Source: Pseudopithomyces maydicus (Eukaryota > Ascomycota > Dothideomycetes > Pleosporales > Didymosphaeriaceae). Taken from it: a stretch of 64,000 nt of DNA. The first letter of the stretch is position 1; the number at the start of each line of letters is the position of its first letter. The notes beneath the pieces were generated by a model, which searched no databases, was not told where the DNA came from, and saw only the letters and a list, made by a program, of their open reading frames with translations. The position numbers were made by a program, and so were the translations under genes. Positions 47,564 to 59,264 of this stretch are shown one piece after another. The stretch is from NCBI GenBank assembly GCA_026873275.1, contig JANTUC010000002.1, positions 1,116,001-1,180,000 of the forward strand, given 5' to 3'.

Positions 47564-49210
47564 TCAGGGCCATTCGTCTCCATCCTCGTCTCCTTGTCGT
47601 TCCACATACTTTCGCAGCACGTCCGCTAACTTGGCTCTGCCATCTCTCCTCTCAAACACCTGGGCATGGTCGCACGTTGGCCACCATACCGTTTCTATGC
47701 CATGACCATGCAAGACTCTTTCTTTCCATAACCCATCCTCACTCTTCAAGTCCACCCCTGCGAGGTACCTCCCTACGGTTTCCGTGTTCACAATCAGATC
47801 CCGCCCGCCTAGCGATACTGTGACATCGCGCCCTCGAAGCTCGTCTTTCCACAGGATATTCTGTGCCCAGAAAAAGTGCCGTGCAAGAGTGTGAGCGACC
47901 ATCATGTCTGTGCTTGCAAAGTAGTGAAGCTGGCGCTCGTTTGCTTGCCGTGGTTTTCGAGCCGTGAAGTTGTATGCTACGTCTGGAAGATGCAGGAGGA
48001 ATGTCACAGGGTCAACCATTAACATGGGCCCGATCTTTGCTGACGTGTCAGGGTTTTGCAAGAGGTGTGTGGTGACAACCGAGCCGTACGAATGGCTCGC
48101 CAAGACGACCTTGTCAAAGCCATGACGCTCGAGGATCATGTTAATCTGGCGACAAATTTCGTCGCGATCCAGTATGGGGCTGGTGATGCGAAAACTGACA
48201 GGCATGAGTTCGATTGCAATGATGCCAACTTGCCCATCCTCGACGCTGCGTGGGTCGTGCTTGTTGATCTCGACGAGGAATTGTGAATAAGGATACAGGC
48301 CGATGCCAATACCGTGAATGAACAAGATGGGCAGGCGTGTTCTAGAGGTATGAGGCCGGTACCAGTAGGATATGTCTGGCGCGGGAGAGATCTGTCTGGT
48401 GCACAGAGAAGCAAGACGGGGTGGGAAGATGGCGATGGTGGATTTGAGGTGGGTTCGGTGGAGGAGGAAACCGTTGTAGCGGAGATATGCAGCAGTGAGT
48501 GTATCTACTGCAAAGACGATCTCGGACGGTCAGCACAATGAGACGTCATTGGGGTGAAAACAACTAACCAGATACCACACAAATGGGCGATGCAACATCT
48601 TGACCTCGTCGACGGTCAATCTCAGAGACATGGCCGGACCCTTCCCTGGCGGTATGGTGCGTCCGAGCAACGTCTGGACGCCGTCGACGTACTCTTCCAG
48701 CTCGCGCTCTTCCTCGGCCTTTCGACTGACCTCATCATCCACCTCGATAGATTCGATTTCTCCCTCTAGGTCTGCTCGTGCGCCTTCCTCGGCCGCGCTC
48801 CCCTTCTTGTTCGCTTCGTCACCCTTGTACAGCAGCGCCCATCTGAAGAAGTCGCGCACATTGTCCCTCCGTACCTCCCAGCTCCGCGCGCCGAGGAACC
48901 ACTTGCTCACGTACGCCTCGGGCTCGGGTATTTTCTCCCAGCACTTCCAGAAGAGCTGCTTCCGCTCCTCTCGGTCCAGAAGCGGCGGATGGGAGGCCTC
49001 TGCCTGCAGCGATCGTTTGCGCGGCAGAAATACGAGCAACCAGAATGCGGTTTCGGTGACGGCCCAGGCGAGCAGGAAGCGGGTGAAGCCCGTCTGCGGC
49101 GGCTCGGCGATGCTGAGAGAGCAGAAGAAGACGGACAGCGGGGTGATCAGGCGCAGACCAACAGTGCACGTCCGGATGAGGAGGTACGCGGGAACGCTGG
49201 TGCCGATCAT
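47564..49210 (-). CDS. membrane-anchored alpha/beta hydrolase
   Basis: Two exons (49210-48569, 48520-47564; 48-bp intron) give 532 residues. The start at 49210 (MIGTSVPAYLLIRTC) is the first ATG; earlier in-frame codons are not ATG. Two hydrophobic spans lie near residues 8-28 and 43-60. A Glu/Lys-rich cytosolic linker follows, then the hydrolase domain: LFIHGIGIGL oxyanion loop, nucleophile elbow SHSYGS, and a C-terminal HGHGIETVW region; a further His in WWPTCDHAQVF is a candidate base. It should act on a lipid or ester at an internal membrane. Substrate unknown. No frame defect. Confidence 0.85.
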
Positions 49211-50133
49211 GGTGGGCGGGCTGGCGGAGATGTCGGCGGTGGGCCGTCGGCAGTGCGCGCGCAACAACGGACGAGGTCGCTATGGTCGATGGTGAATGTA
49301 TGGCTGGTTCAGCCGTGCTCCATCGCCTTCGTCGACAGGTGCAGCGTGTCGGATGTTGGAGGGGCCATGGCTGTGCCTGGGAAGCCTGGGAAGCCTGACG
49401 CAGCAGGTTGGCCCCATGTTCTCATAGCGTAACCGTTGCGCGTCACCGCCGCTGAGTCATCCTGCCGGCTCGTGCTTCCTCATTGAGGCAGGATTGTGAC
49501 CATTTGGAGGTGAATGAAATGTTGTGCTCAATGCTCCTGGCCCAACCTCAAGTCAATGCAGCAGCAAAGAATTGCCATCACTGGGGACCATCTAGTGAGG
49601 GGGTTTTGCGCACCTGCCTCTTGTTTGATGCGCACCTTCCTTCGGATCCCGCCATAACAAGACGGCCACTCGTTCTGCTATCTGGAGTGCCCAATATTAC
49701 TCCTATAAAGACATGAATAATGCCCCAAGAATGATCTGATTACACTTGTATCTATGAATATGTGTGTGTTGTGATTAATCTTCCTTCCAGTCCGAAAGCC
49801 TGACGGCACGGCTAACCTCACTCTCTCCTCACTTCCTGTTACCAAAAGAAGAAAATCCTCGCAAGAAATAACAACTGTTTTTGTTATCGAGTCCTGCAAG
49901 CGATAGATAAGAAAGTCTGCCACGTGGACGGCTCCGTTTGCATTCACCCAGGCAACTCAGCGTGCAAACGCAACGCTTTTATAAACGTCCATCAAAAACA
50001 AATCCTTCACACTGCCACCTCAACAACTTCAACAACCTCCCATCGCTGTCTTTCACGCACAGCGATAGCACAAAAGCTGACAGAAGCGCAGCAACCGGTT
50101 TCGACACTTTGTCAACTGCATCTGCGAAAAACC
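49211..50133. other. divergent promoter region
   Basis: Upstream of the membrane hydrolase (minus) and the rhodopsin-domain gene (plus). No gene is supported; short frames lack motifs. Confidence 0.55.
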
Positions 50134-51519
50134 ATGGTTGCTGTCCCGGTTCTCCGTCGCGAGGACCAACCTCCCAATCCTTTGTGGAAGTTTAGTGTCC
50201 TCACCCAGATTTTGTGCCTTCTTATCTCCGGGCTTTTGCTCTTCTCGCGTTGCTATGTGAGGCTGGGCTTTTCGCGACTCCAGAAAGAGTGGGTTCTTGA
50301 AGATGGTAAGGATCCTCCTTCCTTGTACTCTTGCATTGCTGACAACATATTAGGCATGGTCGTAGGATCTTTCGTAAGTCGATCGCTGCGAGATGATGCG
50401 GCTGCAGGTACTAAACGATTGCAGATAGGTTTGCTTGTCTTCAGCGTCGTCGGGAGCGTGATGGCCAACTTCCATGCCGGATCCCACATCCAATTCCTCA
50501 ACGACGCACAGATACAACGCATTCAATGGGTAGGTGTTTCATGACCTGAATCATCAGATAACGCTGACGTATTACCAGTTCTTCTGGTGGATTTCCGTCC
50601 TTTACGGACCAATCGCATTGAGTATCAAGCTAAGCATCCTCCTACTTTACCGCCGGCTCTTTGTTACTGCGCGCCGCTCATACCTTTGGTTCTTTGTGAA
50701 CGGTATGGGCGTAGTCTGCGTTGTTTACTACACAATCAGCATTTTCATCCAACTCTTCGCATGTACTCCGATGCGAGTGTCCTGGGATACGTCATATTTA
50801 GCCCGCTGCTCTTACGTTATCGATATTGAGATCGCTGGAGTCATGAATGGTATCACTGATATGGCTATTTTGACTGTTCCTACCGTCGCTGTCTTGAGCA
50901 TGGCGACCAAAGTGCACAATGGAGTCGGCTATTTTGCTCTCCATTTGCTTGGCGGAATGTATGTCTTTATTCCTTCCCTCCAAGATATATAATCTAATTT
51001 CATGATAGGGCACTGGTTATGAGCATCGCAGGCTTTACAATTCAGTATAACCGGCACCAACCCCACGGCGATGTGACCTTCCGATCTCTTCAGTTTCAGC
51101 TCTGCATGTAAGTTTACCAATGCCCGCGAACAATTACGTGCTAACTTATTAGTATGGCTGAGCTTACCATTGGTATGATGTGCGTTTGTCTCCCGGTCGT
51201 TCCTGTATTGTTCCACAGGAAACAGGCGGAAGATTCTCGTGAATCAAGTACATCGACACCCTCCTCAATGGATCTCCTATTGGACTTACTAATTCGCGTA
51301 TCGACAGACTTCAACGACATTAACCTCAACACGCTACCAGCCCCTGAGCCTGCGCGGTACCGAAATGTAATGGTCGCACGAACAGAGTTCAATATGTTGA
51401 ATGAAGGGGATAGAACAGCAGCAGGCCAAGCAAACCGCACCACCGATCTTCTCGATTTTCTAGCCCAGTCTGGACGAATTGACGACCGTATTGGAGGCAG
51501 AGTAATGCGAGAGACGTAG
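50134..51519 (+). CDS. fungal rhodopsin-domain integral membrane protein
   Basis: Six exons (50134-50305, 50354-50373, 50425-50529, 50579-50958, 51009-51107, 51153-51519) give 380 residues with frame kept. Exon 2 is only 20 nt. The hydropathy pattern gives seven spans. Family signatures are FSRCYVRLGFSRLQKEWVLEDG after span 1, ISVLYGPIALSIKLSILLLYRR in span 3, and GVMNGITDMAILTVPTVAV in span 5. These plasma-membrane proteins of filamentous fungi resemble Pth11-type receptors. They are thought to sense surfaces or ligands but are mostly untested. The C-terminal tail of about 100 residues is cytosolic and Ser/Thr-rich. No retinal-binding Lys is claimed. Confidence 0.87.
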
Positions 51520-52030
51520 TTAGAGAGGGATGGAATCTGCGTGGATAAAGGTACAAAAGTTACTTGTGGAGGTCATGATACTGCTGTGCTGAGATTTTCT
51601 GGTCGAGGCAGGGAGGGTGTATGACGATGAATGACAGGGAGGAGCAAAGCGCGTCCAGTTTTCTGCACAAGCTCTGAGCATGGCAGCTCTGCAACCTAAA
51701 AGGCGTTTCACTACTAAGGGCAATTGCCTATGATACCATTGAATAAATACCTGGAAAAAGGAACAAAGTTCATATGAAAATGGCAAATTCTAGCCCACGA
51801 TCGTGAATAGGTAAAATAAGTGTAGATAATCCTGCCTTATAGTATCATGAAGCCCGAATAACAGACGGGTACGAGGAAAACACCGTCCTCTGTACCGAAA
51901 TGAAAACCCTTGGCCATATCTTATATGTCCAGCAGAACTCCTACGCCAATGACGCGACTCCCACTTGCTAACCACAAATCCCACCACTCTCTTCTTGTAC
52001 TCTGTTGGCTAACCGTTGAAGTTGCCCAAC
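51520..52030. other. convergent spacer
   Basis: Between the rhodopsin-domain gene and the lysozyme-like gene. AT-rich, nothing recognised. Confidence 0.6.
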
Positions 52031-52973
52031 TTACGTAGTACACCAGCCTGTTACGCGGTTCGCAAGGTCCGAAACATATGACGCAGTAGCACCTCGGCCA
52101 TCGCTGAGATCCGCCAAGTTCGCGTTGCCACTATTGTACTCGCGCAGAGCAGGCCAAACAGACTCGCCGCTCCACTTGTTGCCAAAGTGTTCCATGTTGC
52201 CCTTGAAGTGCTCTACTCCTCCACAAATCATAGCAGTGATATCAGACTGTGAAGTATACAGGTAAGATTTTGTTTCGAAGAGATGCTGATACAACTTACC
52301 AATGCTAGTCCGTGCTGTCCGACGAAACCAGGGCAGTTCATGCACTGCATCAGTCCGGCCGTGGCGAATGGGTTGTACGTGGTGATCACGCCCACGTCGC
52401 CCCGAGACTCTTGCATCATTATGCCGAGAATGAGCCTACGGTCTATATGATATTTCCAAGCACAGGAGTTGATTGCGGTCTTGATGTTCTCGATATCGGA
52501 CTCGGTATTTGGAGTCAAATGCAAGGTCGGTAGATTGACTATCGCGCCCCATCATGATTAGCCAGTTGTTCTGGGTGAAGGGAGACGGGGATATTTGGAA
52601 GACACAGAATATGCTCGTAGTATTGAGGGTAGATAATACTTACTCTCCCACATCTGCTCCCATGGAGTGAACTTTGCAACGCTAGGGAAGTTGCTCGCAG
52701 GGCCTGAGTATTGTGTGTATGTGGTGGTCCGCTTTGCCAAGTTCTCCGGACCTCCGAAAGCTATCGTGATATTTTTATTTTCGATTGGATGCTGTAATGT
52801 CGGCGTAAAGAGGCAGAAAGCCACGACCAAAGAGCATAGGGTGGAGAGTGCCTAGTTCAACGTCAGTCAAGCACTTCGGTCCTCGTGCGCCCAGATGCAC
52901 AAGCATGTCTTGAAACATAGATCATTATGGCTGGAGCACTCTTAAAAAAGTGAGTTATAGTATGACATACCAT
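52031..52973 (-). CDS. secreted lysozyme-like (SLT transglycosylase-fold) protein
   Basis: Four exons (52973-52971, 52861-52643, 52538-52300, 52256-52031) give 228 residues. The first coding exon is just the ATG, followed by a 109-bp intron; the next exon supplies a signal peptide (ALSTLCSLVVAFCLFTPTL). The domain has VAKFTPWEQMWEIN, then IKTAINSCAWKYHIDRR and LILGIMMQESRGDVGV, where the Glu of QESRG is the expected catalytic acid. GLMQCMNCPGFVGQHG and MICGGVEHFKGN follow. This pattern belongs to the goose-lysozyme/SLT superfamily, which cleaves peptidoglycan. In a fungus it may act on bacteria or on chitin-like wall material. The intron ends were fixed by phase, and the third (43 bp) is short. 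Confidence 0.82.
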
Positions 52974-54130
52974 GGTGTTGAGGACTTCAGCGAGCTGGAG
53001 AGTGTACTCTGGGGTTGTGTGTTCCGCGGCGTGGTTTATGGAGTACTAAAGAGAGAGTCTATATACCACTGGGGAGCACGCTAGTCACACATTAAGCGAG
53101 CTGTGGAGATTAGCTCCGAGTTTCCAGGTTAAGAAGGGTAGCCAGTGCGTTCACAGGGTGTCCAGCTCCTTTGTTTAAACTTAGGTTGAATCATAGCCTG
53201 TCCGGTTTCACGATATGACCATGGTGTTTGAACAAAGGATTGTAATTCCACATAGAGATTATAAGGATTGGTTAATTATCAAGTGCAGCAAAGAATGGAT
53301 TGTTCTTACGAATTGGTTATAAATTACGCTCCTGTCTTGACCGCGTTAGGCACGGATGTGGAGGCAATGAGTGAAATGATTAGAAGACCCCGCTTGCACA
53401 ATCTCAACATCAGGGATTAATAGAGCATGAAATCGCTTTGAGAAACAATTAGAACAGTGGAGGGCTCTCTCCTCTCCTTATATGGTCTGAAAGGCTCTGA
53501 CTGACACCAGATACTGGATGCCGACCCTGATATAAATTTTTACATTTCAAGGCCCGGGAATATAAGATATTCTACGTCCTTTGTTCTGTAGAACTGAACC
53601 AGACCAACGGTTGTTTCGTTTCGCTGAGGGATGCGCAACATGGAGCGGCCCGCTGTCTAACTCCAGACCTCTATTTTGGTGGCACCACATTCAGCAGCTT
53701 CCTGTTATCACGCACGTGTGTGGCTGCTTGTAGCAAGTATGATAAAACACACCTATATTAGTGCTTTAGCTGGCACCCAGCTTCACCAATACAAAGGTTG
53801 AATGGTAGTCATTGGTCCTATGCGCAGATCTTCTGTTTACTCTCACTTTGAGCGACGCGCACAAGCCCAGTTTCGGTGGGTTCGTTTTCGCGTTCACCGC
53901 GAGACCGAAGATGACAGTGCTGCCTAGAATTATCAAGTCACATACGAGTAATTCAGTTCCAGGTATAAATAGCGTGCGCACATCAGCACCCAGACTAGCT
54001 CTTTAACACTCAACATCACTCCTTACCTGCAAAAGTACACACGCCCTTATCATAACTCCTCGCAAACCCATTGAGCTACTTGCTGCCACTGCTGTCCAAC
54101 AGATCTCGCATCTTTTGGGGTCCAGACAAC
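52974..54130. other. divergent promoter region of 1.16 kb
   Basis: Upstream of the lysozyme-like gene (minus, TATA-like tatata at about 53060-53065) and the F-box/2EXR-like gene (plus). No gene supported. Confidence 0.55.
53964..53971 (+). promoter_or_regulatory. TATA box candidate
   Basis: A perfect tataaata lies 160 bp before the ATG at 54131, a plausible distance for a fungal core promoter with a leader of about 130 bases. Confidence 0.5.
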
Positions 54131-55432
54131 ATGTCGGTGGATACCCACGACCTGCCTGACGCACACGATAGGACGCACCAGTTAGCAATTGAAACAACCC
54201 TGCAAGACCAAATTCTTGTTACCGTACTACAAAGCCACACCCGCGATGCCGTCTATGGCCTCACAGAACCATCGAATGGGCGGGAGTCCGAGATGCCTGA
54301 GATTCGAACAGGCACCTTTGATTTCTTAGGCCTCTCAGCTGGTACGTTTGCCCCCATATATTTCAGGGCGGTTCTGTGAAGAGGATAGATAACCCCTGCC
54401 GCGAGACTGCCCTTGGAACCATGAGGGTGCATGCGAGCGTCGCTGACTTGTATTATAGAGCTTCGGAACATGGTTTATGACTATGCGACAACACCCGTGC
54501 ATGATTCACGAGCGGGTCGAGTAGCTATCATCCGCCAAAAACCAGGAGAATACCGCGATTTCACTGGCCTACCTTATGTATGCAAAACAATCCACAAAGA
54601 GTATACTACACGCATCTCCCTGAATACCAAGGTCACGATCCGCGCCGAGGATATCGAGCAGTTCATCGACGTATTTTATCCAACAGAAGGTGGAAAGCTC
54701 AAGGCTGCTGATCTGAGAGTCATCTACACTGTATACGGAAAGATTGGAAGCCTGGACGGCTTTTCTACAGACAGTAAAGCCGTCCAATCACCCGAGCTGA
54801 ATCTGGTACCACTTCTTAAGCTGCCACAGCGTCTTTCAGAAGTGCAGATCTCATTTCTGTGTTACATTTGGCACGAAATTGCCGACAAGCCAGTATACTG
54901 GGACGTCATGACGAAAGATTTCAACAACATTCTCGGTACACAACCGATGCAGGGGCCAGTGCTACTTGATCAACCGCCACTACCCCATGCACCACCACTA
55001 ATCACCAGGTATTTTGCCGCTAGGACCCATTGCGAGCTTTCTATAGCTCCGCGGTGGCCGCAGCCGGACTCAACATCGCCCTGCCCAGCAATGGTCCTCA
55101 ACATTAGGTTTCGTGCTCAATCGAACATGGACTTTCCTTTCTCCGGGGCCAGGGATCGCCCGGTGCGCAGGACTCTTGTGCAGACGCTGTGGGGTGTTGA
55201 TAAGACAATTAAGACGACCTCTTTGGGATCGTCAGGCAACATGATGGCGATCCGGATGTTTCTCTGCCGTATTCAGCTCTGTAGTTCCAAGTTCAGCGGA
55301 TGGTACGTGCGATTTGAACCAATTTTCTCCGAACCTCCCCAGGAGTGGGTCGACAAGCTGCCAGGCAAGACGCTCACAGGGAGCCGTGATATGGGCTTGC
55401 TCTCCAAGACTGTAGCAGGCGTGGAGGACTGA
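54131..55432 (+). CDS. F-box/2EXR-like protein
   Basis: Two exons (54131-54341, 54459-55432; 117-bp intron) give 394 residues. The splice creates FDFLGLSAELRNMVYDYATT, the typical LPxELRxxIY helix of fungal 2EXR or F-box-like proteins, followed by FTGLPYVCKTIHKEY. The rest is an alpha/beta region without catalytic motifs. Related proteins are abundant in these fungi and mostly uncharacterised; some F-box members recruit substrates to SCF ubiquitin ligases. No signal peptide or span. The start ATG at 54131 is the first in frame. Confidence 0.78.
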
Positions 55433-56034
55433 ATGAAAGAGGAGGTCTCTCTAGTCTATCAGGAAGATCTGACAAATTGATGATGACGGCGAGGTAATTA
55501 CTATTGGAAAGCAACTTCTTGTGGTGGGTAGGAGTCGCTTCTCTCATGGTCAAATGGGCAGGTGCTGTCCAACAACCATTCCTTGGGCAAGTACTATGTA
55601 CGGCCGTGCACAGAGTGGGAACTCTGGAGGCTTATTGCCTTGTTAATGAAGGATTAAATTGGTCATCACGGGCATGACGGATGTTTCACAAGATTGTAAT
55701 TTGCTGGGTTATTGGCTGATGATTGGATGTCTGGCACTATTTTGTCGGAAGAATTGTTGGTCCTTGGAAACTCTGGAGATAGGCATCTACGACTGATGTG
55801 TTTGATGGATGTGCTTTACCATGAGACTTTTCTGGTTAGGAAATGAAATTGTAAGAAGCTGTTGGTTAGAACAATAGGCTGTCTATGGCATTCTTTGTGA
55901 TCGCTTTGGATCCATGGATGTGCAGTGTGGGCCCTGCTAGTAAACGACCAGGCGCCACATCAGCCACAGAACCCCACGTCATACGCCAGACCCTCCATCC
56001 GAGCTTCCTCGTAAACACGACAGCTTTCTTGAAA
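55433..56034. other. intergenic
   Basis: A 602-bp spacer. An ATG at 55885 lies in frame with the GH16 gene and could extend it by 50 residues, but the sequence up to 56034 does not resemble the family. Confidence 0.5.
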
Positions 56035-57192
56035 ATGTCCGCCTCTCTGAACAAGCTCTTCGAAAAGGGCAAAGCCAAAGTCAAAGAATACACAAACCAG
56101 CACTCGTCAGGGAACGCGGGTCAAGCTCCCCACCAGGGCTACCCGGGCCAACAACCACAGTACACCGGCGCTCCATACCCTCCTCCCCATCAGCAGCAAT
56201 GGGGACCTCCGCAAAACCAATGGGGGCCGCCTCAGCAACAATGGGGCCCACCCCAGCAACAGCTGCAGCAGCAGCAGCAATGGGGGCCTCCGCCTCCACA
56301 GCAAGGCTTCGGCGCGCCGCCCATCCCGCAACATAGCAAACCGCACTCTCCCGCACCGCCCGCCATCCCCCAGAATCGCCCCATAACGAACCCGCCGCCC
56401 CCGCAGAACGTACCGCCCCCGCACGCCGAGAAGGTATACTGGCTACCGTCCTTCGATCCCCACACGCCCGTATCGCACAATTTTAGACACGAGCAGGGCG
56501 ACCACGGCTGGGGCAACAACGAGAAGCAGAACTACACCGACAATGCTGCCAACTCGTTCCACCACGACAACCGCTTGATCGTGCGCGGCCTCGTGCAAAA
56601 CGGGTCGTATACCTCTGCGCGTCTGACGTCGCACCAGACGCTGTCGCGGCCGCGCGGCTACCTCACTGCTACCATCCTGCCGCCGAGTGCCGAGGGCGTG
56701 TGGCCTGCATATTGGTTGCTGCCCAAGGATCCTTTCCAGTGGCCGAACGATGGCGAGGTGGATATCTGCGAGAGCTGGCAGGGCGAGGCCATCAATCACA
56801 CGTGCTTGCATTGGGGTCACTACAATGCCGAAGATCATAACAAGCACCAGGTCATTACTACGCCATTGCACGACTTGGCGCATAGGCCGCACACATACGG
56901 GTTTGCGTGGATAGAAGAGGAAGGTATCCCCAACTGGAGAGGGCGCATGATATGGTATATCGATGGGCGGCCTGTGCAGAAGGCGAGCATACCGCAGGGC
57001 ATCAGGCGCATGGAGGATTTCAGGATATTGATTAATATCGCCATGGGGGGCAACGTCTGCAAGGGTGTACTGCCCAAAGATGGTTACTACGATATGGTGG
57101 TCAGCGAGCTTAAGATGTGCGAAGAGCCAGTGGGTGGATGGCATCAGTTCGAACGCGACTGGGGCGTTGCGCCCGAAGGCAAACCTATGTAG
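56035..57192 (+). CDS. GH16-family protein, non-secreted, with Pro/Gln-rich N-terminus
   Basis: A single exon of 385 residues from the ATG at 56035 (MSASLNKLFEKGKAKVKEYTN). Residues 25-125 are a Pro/Gln/Trp-rich repeat region (QQQWGPPQ units). The concanavalin-type fold follows with the GH16 catalytic signature GEVDICESW near residue 240 (E-x-D-x-x-E) and the surrounding SAEGVWPAYWLLP and RILINIAMGGN. GH16 enzymes cleave beta-1,3 or mixed beta-glucans, or transfer glucan chains. The lack of a signal peptide suggests an intracellular or unconventionally exported member of the kind common in filamentous ascomycetes. Three C5 runs here are intact in frame. Confidence 0.88.
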   Translation: MSASLNKLFEKGKAKVKEYTNQHSSGNAGQAPHQGYPGQQPQYTGAPYPPPHQQQWGPPQNQWGPPQQQWGPPQQQLQQQQQWGPPPPQQGFGAPPIPQHSKPHSPAPPAIPQNRPITNPPPPQNVPPPHAEKVYWLPSFDPHTPVSHNFRHEQGDHGWGNNEKQNYTDNAANSFHHDNRLIVRGLVQNGSYTSARLTSHQTLSRPRGYLTATILPPSAEGVWPAYWLLPKDPFQWPNDGEVDICESWQGEAINHTCLHWGHYNAEDHNKHQVITTPLHDLAHRPHTYGFAWIEEEGIPNWRGRMIWYIDGRPVQKASIPQGIRRMEDFRILINIAMGGNVCKGVLPKDGYYDMVVSELKMCEEPVGGWHQFERDWGVAPEGKPM

Positions 57193-57503
57193 GAAAGAGG
57201 GCATGCCTATGTAGTGTTTGCTTATTCCGGGCGTCTGGTCAGGCGGGCACTGAGGACAGCTGTGCGTAAACTTTACATATAGTAGTACATCCTTAGAGTA
57301 ATAACCATGATCCAAATACATAGATATGTTGTATTACTACCGAGTTGTTTCGTTCCAGGTCGTTGAGTCGTCAAGGGTATCATGAATGCGACCATCTCAT
57401 CGCTTCGATATCGCCATCCAGTCCATTCCAAGTCTACGCCATCGTCTCCTGTCTTCTCAACATGCAAACTAGCTCGCTCCTCATCCCATCTCACGTAATA
57501 TCA
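57193..57503. other. convergent spacer
   Basis: Between the 3' ends of the GH16 gene and the small membrane-protein gene. Nothing recognised. Confidence 0.6.
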
Positions 57504-57879
57504 CTAGTTCAGCTTCTTGTTCCCAACCTTGACCGTATTGCCCTGGCTCCGCTGGTACTGCAAGAACCCGAAGAAAGCAACCGCGAGGATGGCCAGCATC
57601 GCAATGTTGCCTGACGCCACACATATCAGCACAGCCCACTGATCCATCTGTCGACGAGAAAGCGAACGGGCACTTACCAAGTACGAACTGCACGATGCCT
57701 CCCGCAAGGTCAACCAGCCCCTTGAAGAACTCAATCACCAGGTTCAGCGCGCCCGTGAAGAAACGCAGCACGAATTCAATCGTCTTCTGCGCGAGGTCGC
57801 CGGCCGTGGTGAAGAGCGACCAGACGACTTCGACCAGGGACTTGGCGAGGTCGGTGAGGGAAGAGATGATGGACGACAT
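57504..57879 (-). CDS. small conserved-looking membrane protein, 102 residues
   Basis: Two exons (57879-57678, 57610-57504; 67-bp intron) give 102 residues. The first two thirds form a long amphipathic helix series (MSSIISSLTDLAKSLVEVVW, then FVLRFFTGALNLVIEFFKG), and a membrane span follows (NIAMLAILAVAFFGFLQY). The C-terminus is short and basic (NTVKVGNKKLN). I have the impression of a small protein kept in related fungi but cannot name a family. The splice joins QFVLG to NIAML in frame and merges two hydrophobic blocks, which supports the model. The ATG at 57879 precedes the helix directly. Confidence 0.75.
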
Positions 57880-58631
57880 TGTTTCGAGTGGTAGGAAGGA
57901 GGCTTGTATAAATTCAAGTGAATTTATGTAAGTAGGTATGTTTGTTTGCTGATGCTTGTGTAGGCAGGTGTACTGTAGGTAAGCTAAGGGCACGCGGTAG
58001 TAGTAAGCTTTAATGGGGAGCCGAGCAGGGCCTATGATGGAAATGCTATGTCATGGGTAAACGGTGCACGATCTAACTTGTTTGCTCCTTTGTCTTGTTA
58101 CAGAAACCCGGGAGATTGGCTCGAGGGAAGTACGAGTGGCTGGGGGAATGCGGTCTGGTTGGCTTGGGTGAATACGGTACGCCACCATGTAGTGTAGCTA
58201 TGACGTCGCGTGCAGGTGCAGGCGTACAGGGGTAGAGAAAGGGCAACCATGATCGACGGTATCTGAAGTTGCCGAGTTGGGAAGGTTGGTTTTGTGGGGC
58301 ATCTTCGCTAGATGACCCGTGAGATGCTTCAGCGACGACGTTTGTATCACCAACCAAATTCCATCTGATCAAATGCATCATGGAGTATTATCTCGTGGAT
58401 TCGATATAGCAAAGACGAAAATCTGTAAGCACCTTTTTATTCTCATCACACCTAGTCACACTACGCCACCAGGTTTCACGCCACGAGCTTCTTCGATCAA
58501 GATGTCGCACCGAGGAATGTCATCACATTCCAGATAGCCTGGAAAATATATTTTGTTCTTATGCTACAGCTTCAGCTTCAGACAGTGATCGCCCATTGTT
58601 AACTCCCACTATCTATTCTTGACTCTGCAGC
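57880..58631. other. intergenic
   Basis: A 752-bp spacer, no supported gene. Confidence 0.55.
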
Positions 58632-59264
58632 TCAACTCGATTGCTGCGTCACCTCCTCCACCTTCTCCAGCGCTTTAAAAACCTCCACAATCTGCCCCAC
58701 TGCCTTCAAAATCTCTCCCTTCTTCCCCTTGTCCTCCCACTCCTTCAAGCTCGCCTCTCCCAGCTTCCCCTCCGTCGCCGCCGCCATCGCATCCCCCTCC
58801 GCGAACGGCAACAACACCTTCGTTTCAGAAACCTTCATCTTCATCACCAATTCGAGCGTCTTCGTCAATTGCTCGTTCGCAAAAGTCCCGCCCTGTGCCC
58901 CGTAGCTGATGATCGCCACGGGCTTCTCCTTCCACTCGTTCACGAGGTAGTCGATCGCGTTCTTGGTGCCACCCGCGAGGCCCGCGTTGTACTCGGGGAT
59001 CACGAAGATGTATGCGTCGAACGAGGCGATGGCCGCGGACCATTTCTTCGAGTGCTCGTGCACGAACTGCTGCATGCCGGGGACGAGAAAGGGGACGACG
59101 GGTTCATCGTAGACGGGGAGCTTGAAGTCGGCGATTCGGAGCGGGGAGATGGTGAGGTTGTCTGGGGTGCGGGTTTCGAGGAGGGAGGATACCCACGAGA
59201 CGACGTTGTCGCCGACGCAGGGGGTACGGGTGCTCCCTGTGATGAGGGCGACTTTCTTGGACAT
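58632..59264 (-). CDS. NADPH-dependent FMN reductase-like protein
   Basis: A single exon of 210 residues. The flavodoxin-like fold starts with KKVALITGSTRTPCVGDNV, the FMN phosphate loop. IFVIPEYNAGLAGGTKNAIDYL is the second flavin contact and the hallmark PEYN motif of this family, and ISYGAQGGTFANEQL is the third. Cytosolic, no signal. It should reduce FMN or quinones with NADPH. The C-terminal 45 residues form a charged helix not needed for flavin binding. The start ATG is at 59264. Confidence 0.92.
   Translation of the reverse strand: MSKKVALITGSTRTPCVGDNVVSWVSSLLETRTPDNLTISPLRIADFKLPVYDEPVVPFLVPGMQQFVHEHSKKWSAAIASFDAYIFVIPEYNAGLAGGTKNAIDYLVNEWKEKPVAIISYGAQGGTFANEQLTKTLELVMKMKVSETKVLLPFAEGDAMAAATEGKLGEASLKEWEDKGKKGEILKAVGQIVEVFKALEKVEEVTQQSS

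Noticed and set aside
55885..56034. In-frame ATG that would extend the GH16 protein by 50 residues
   Set aside because: The added segment does not look like the family or a signal peptide, and MSASLNKLFEKGK at 56035 resembles the usual N-terminus.
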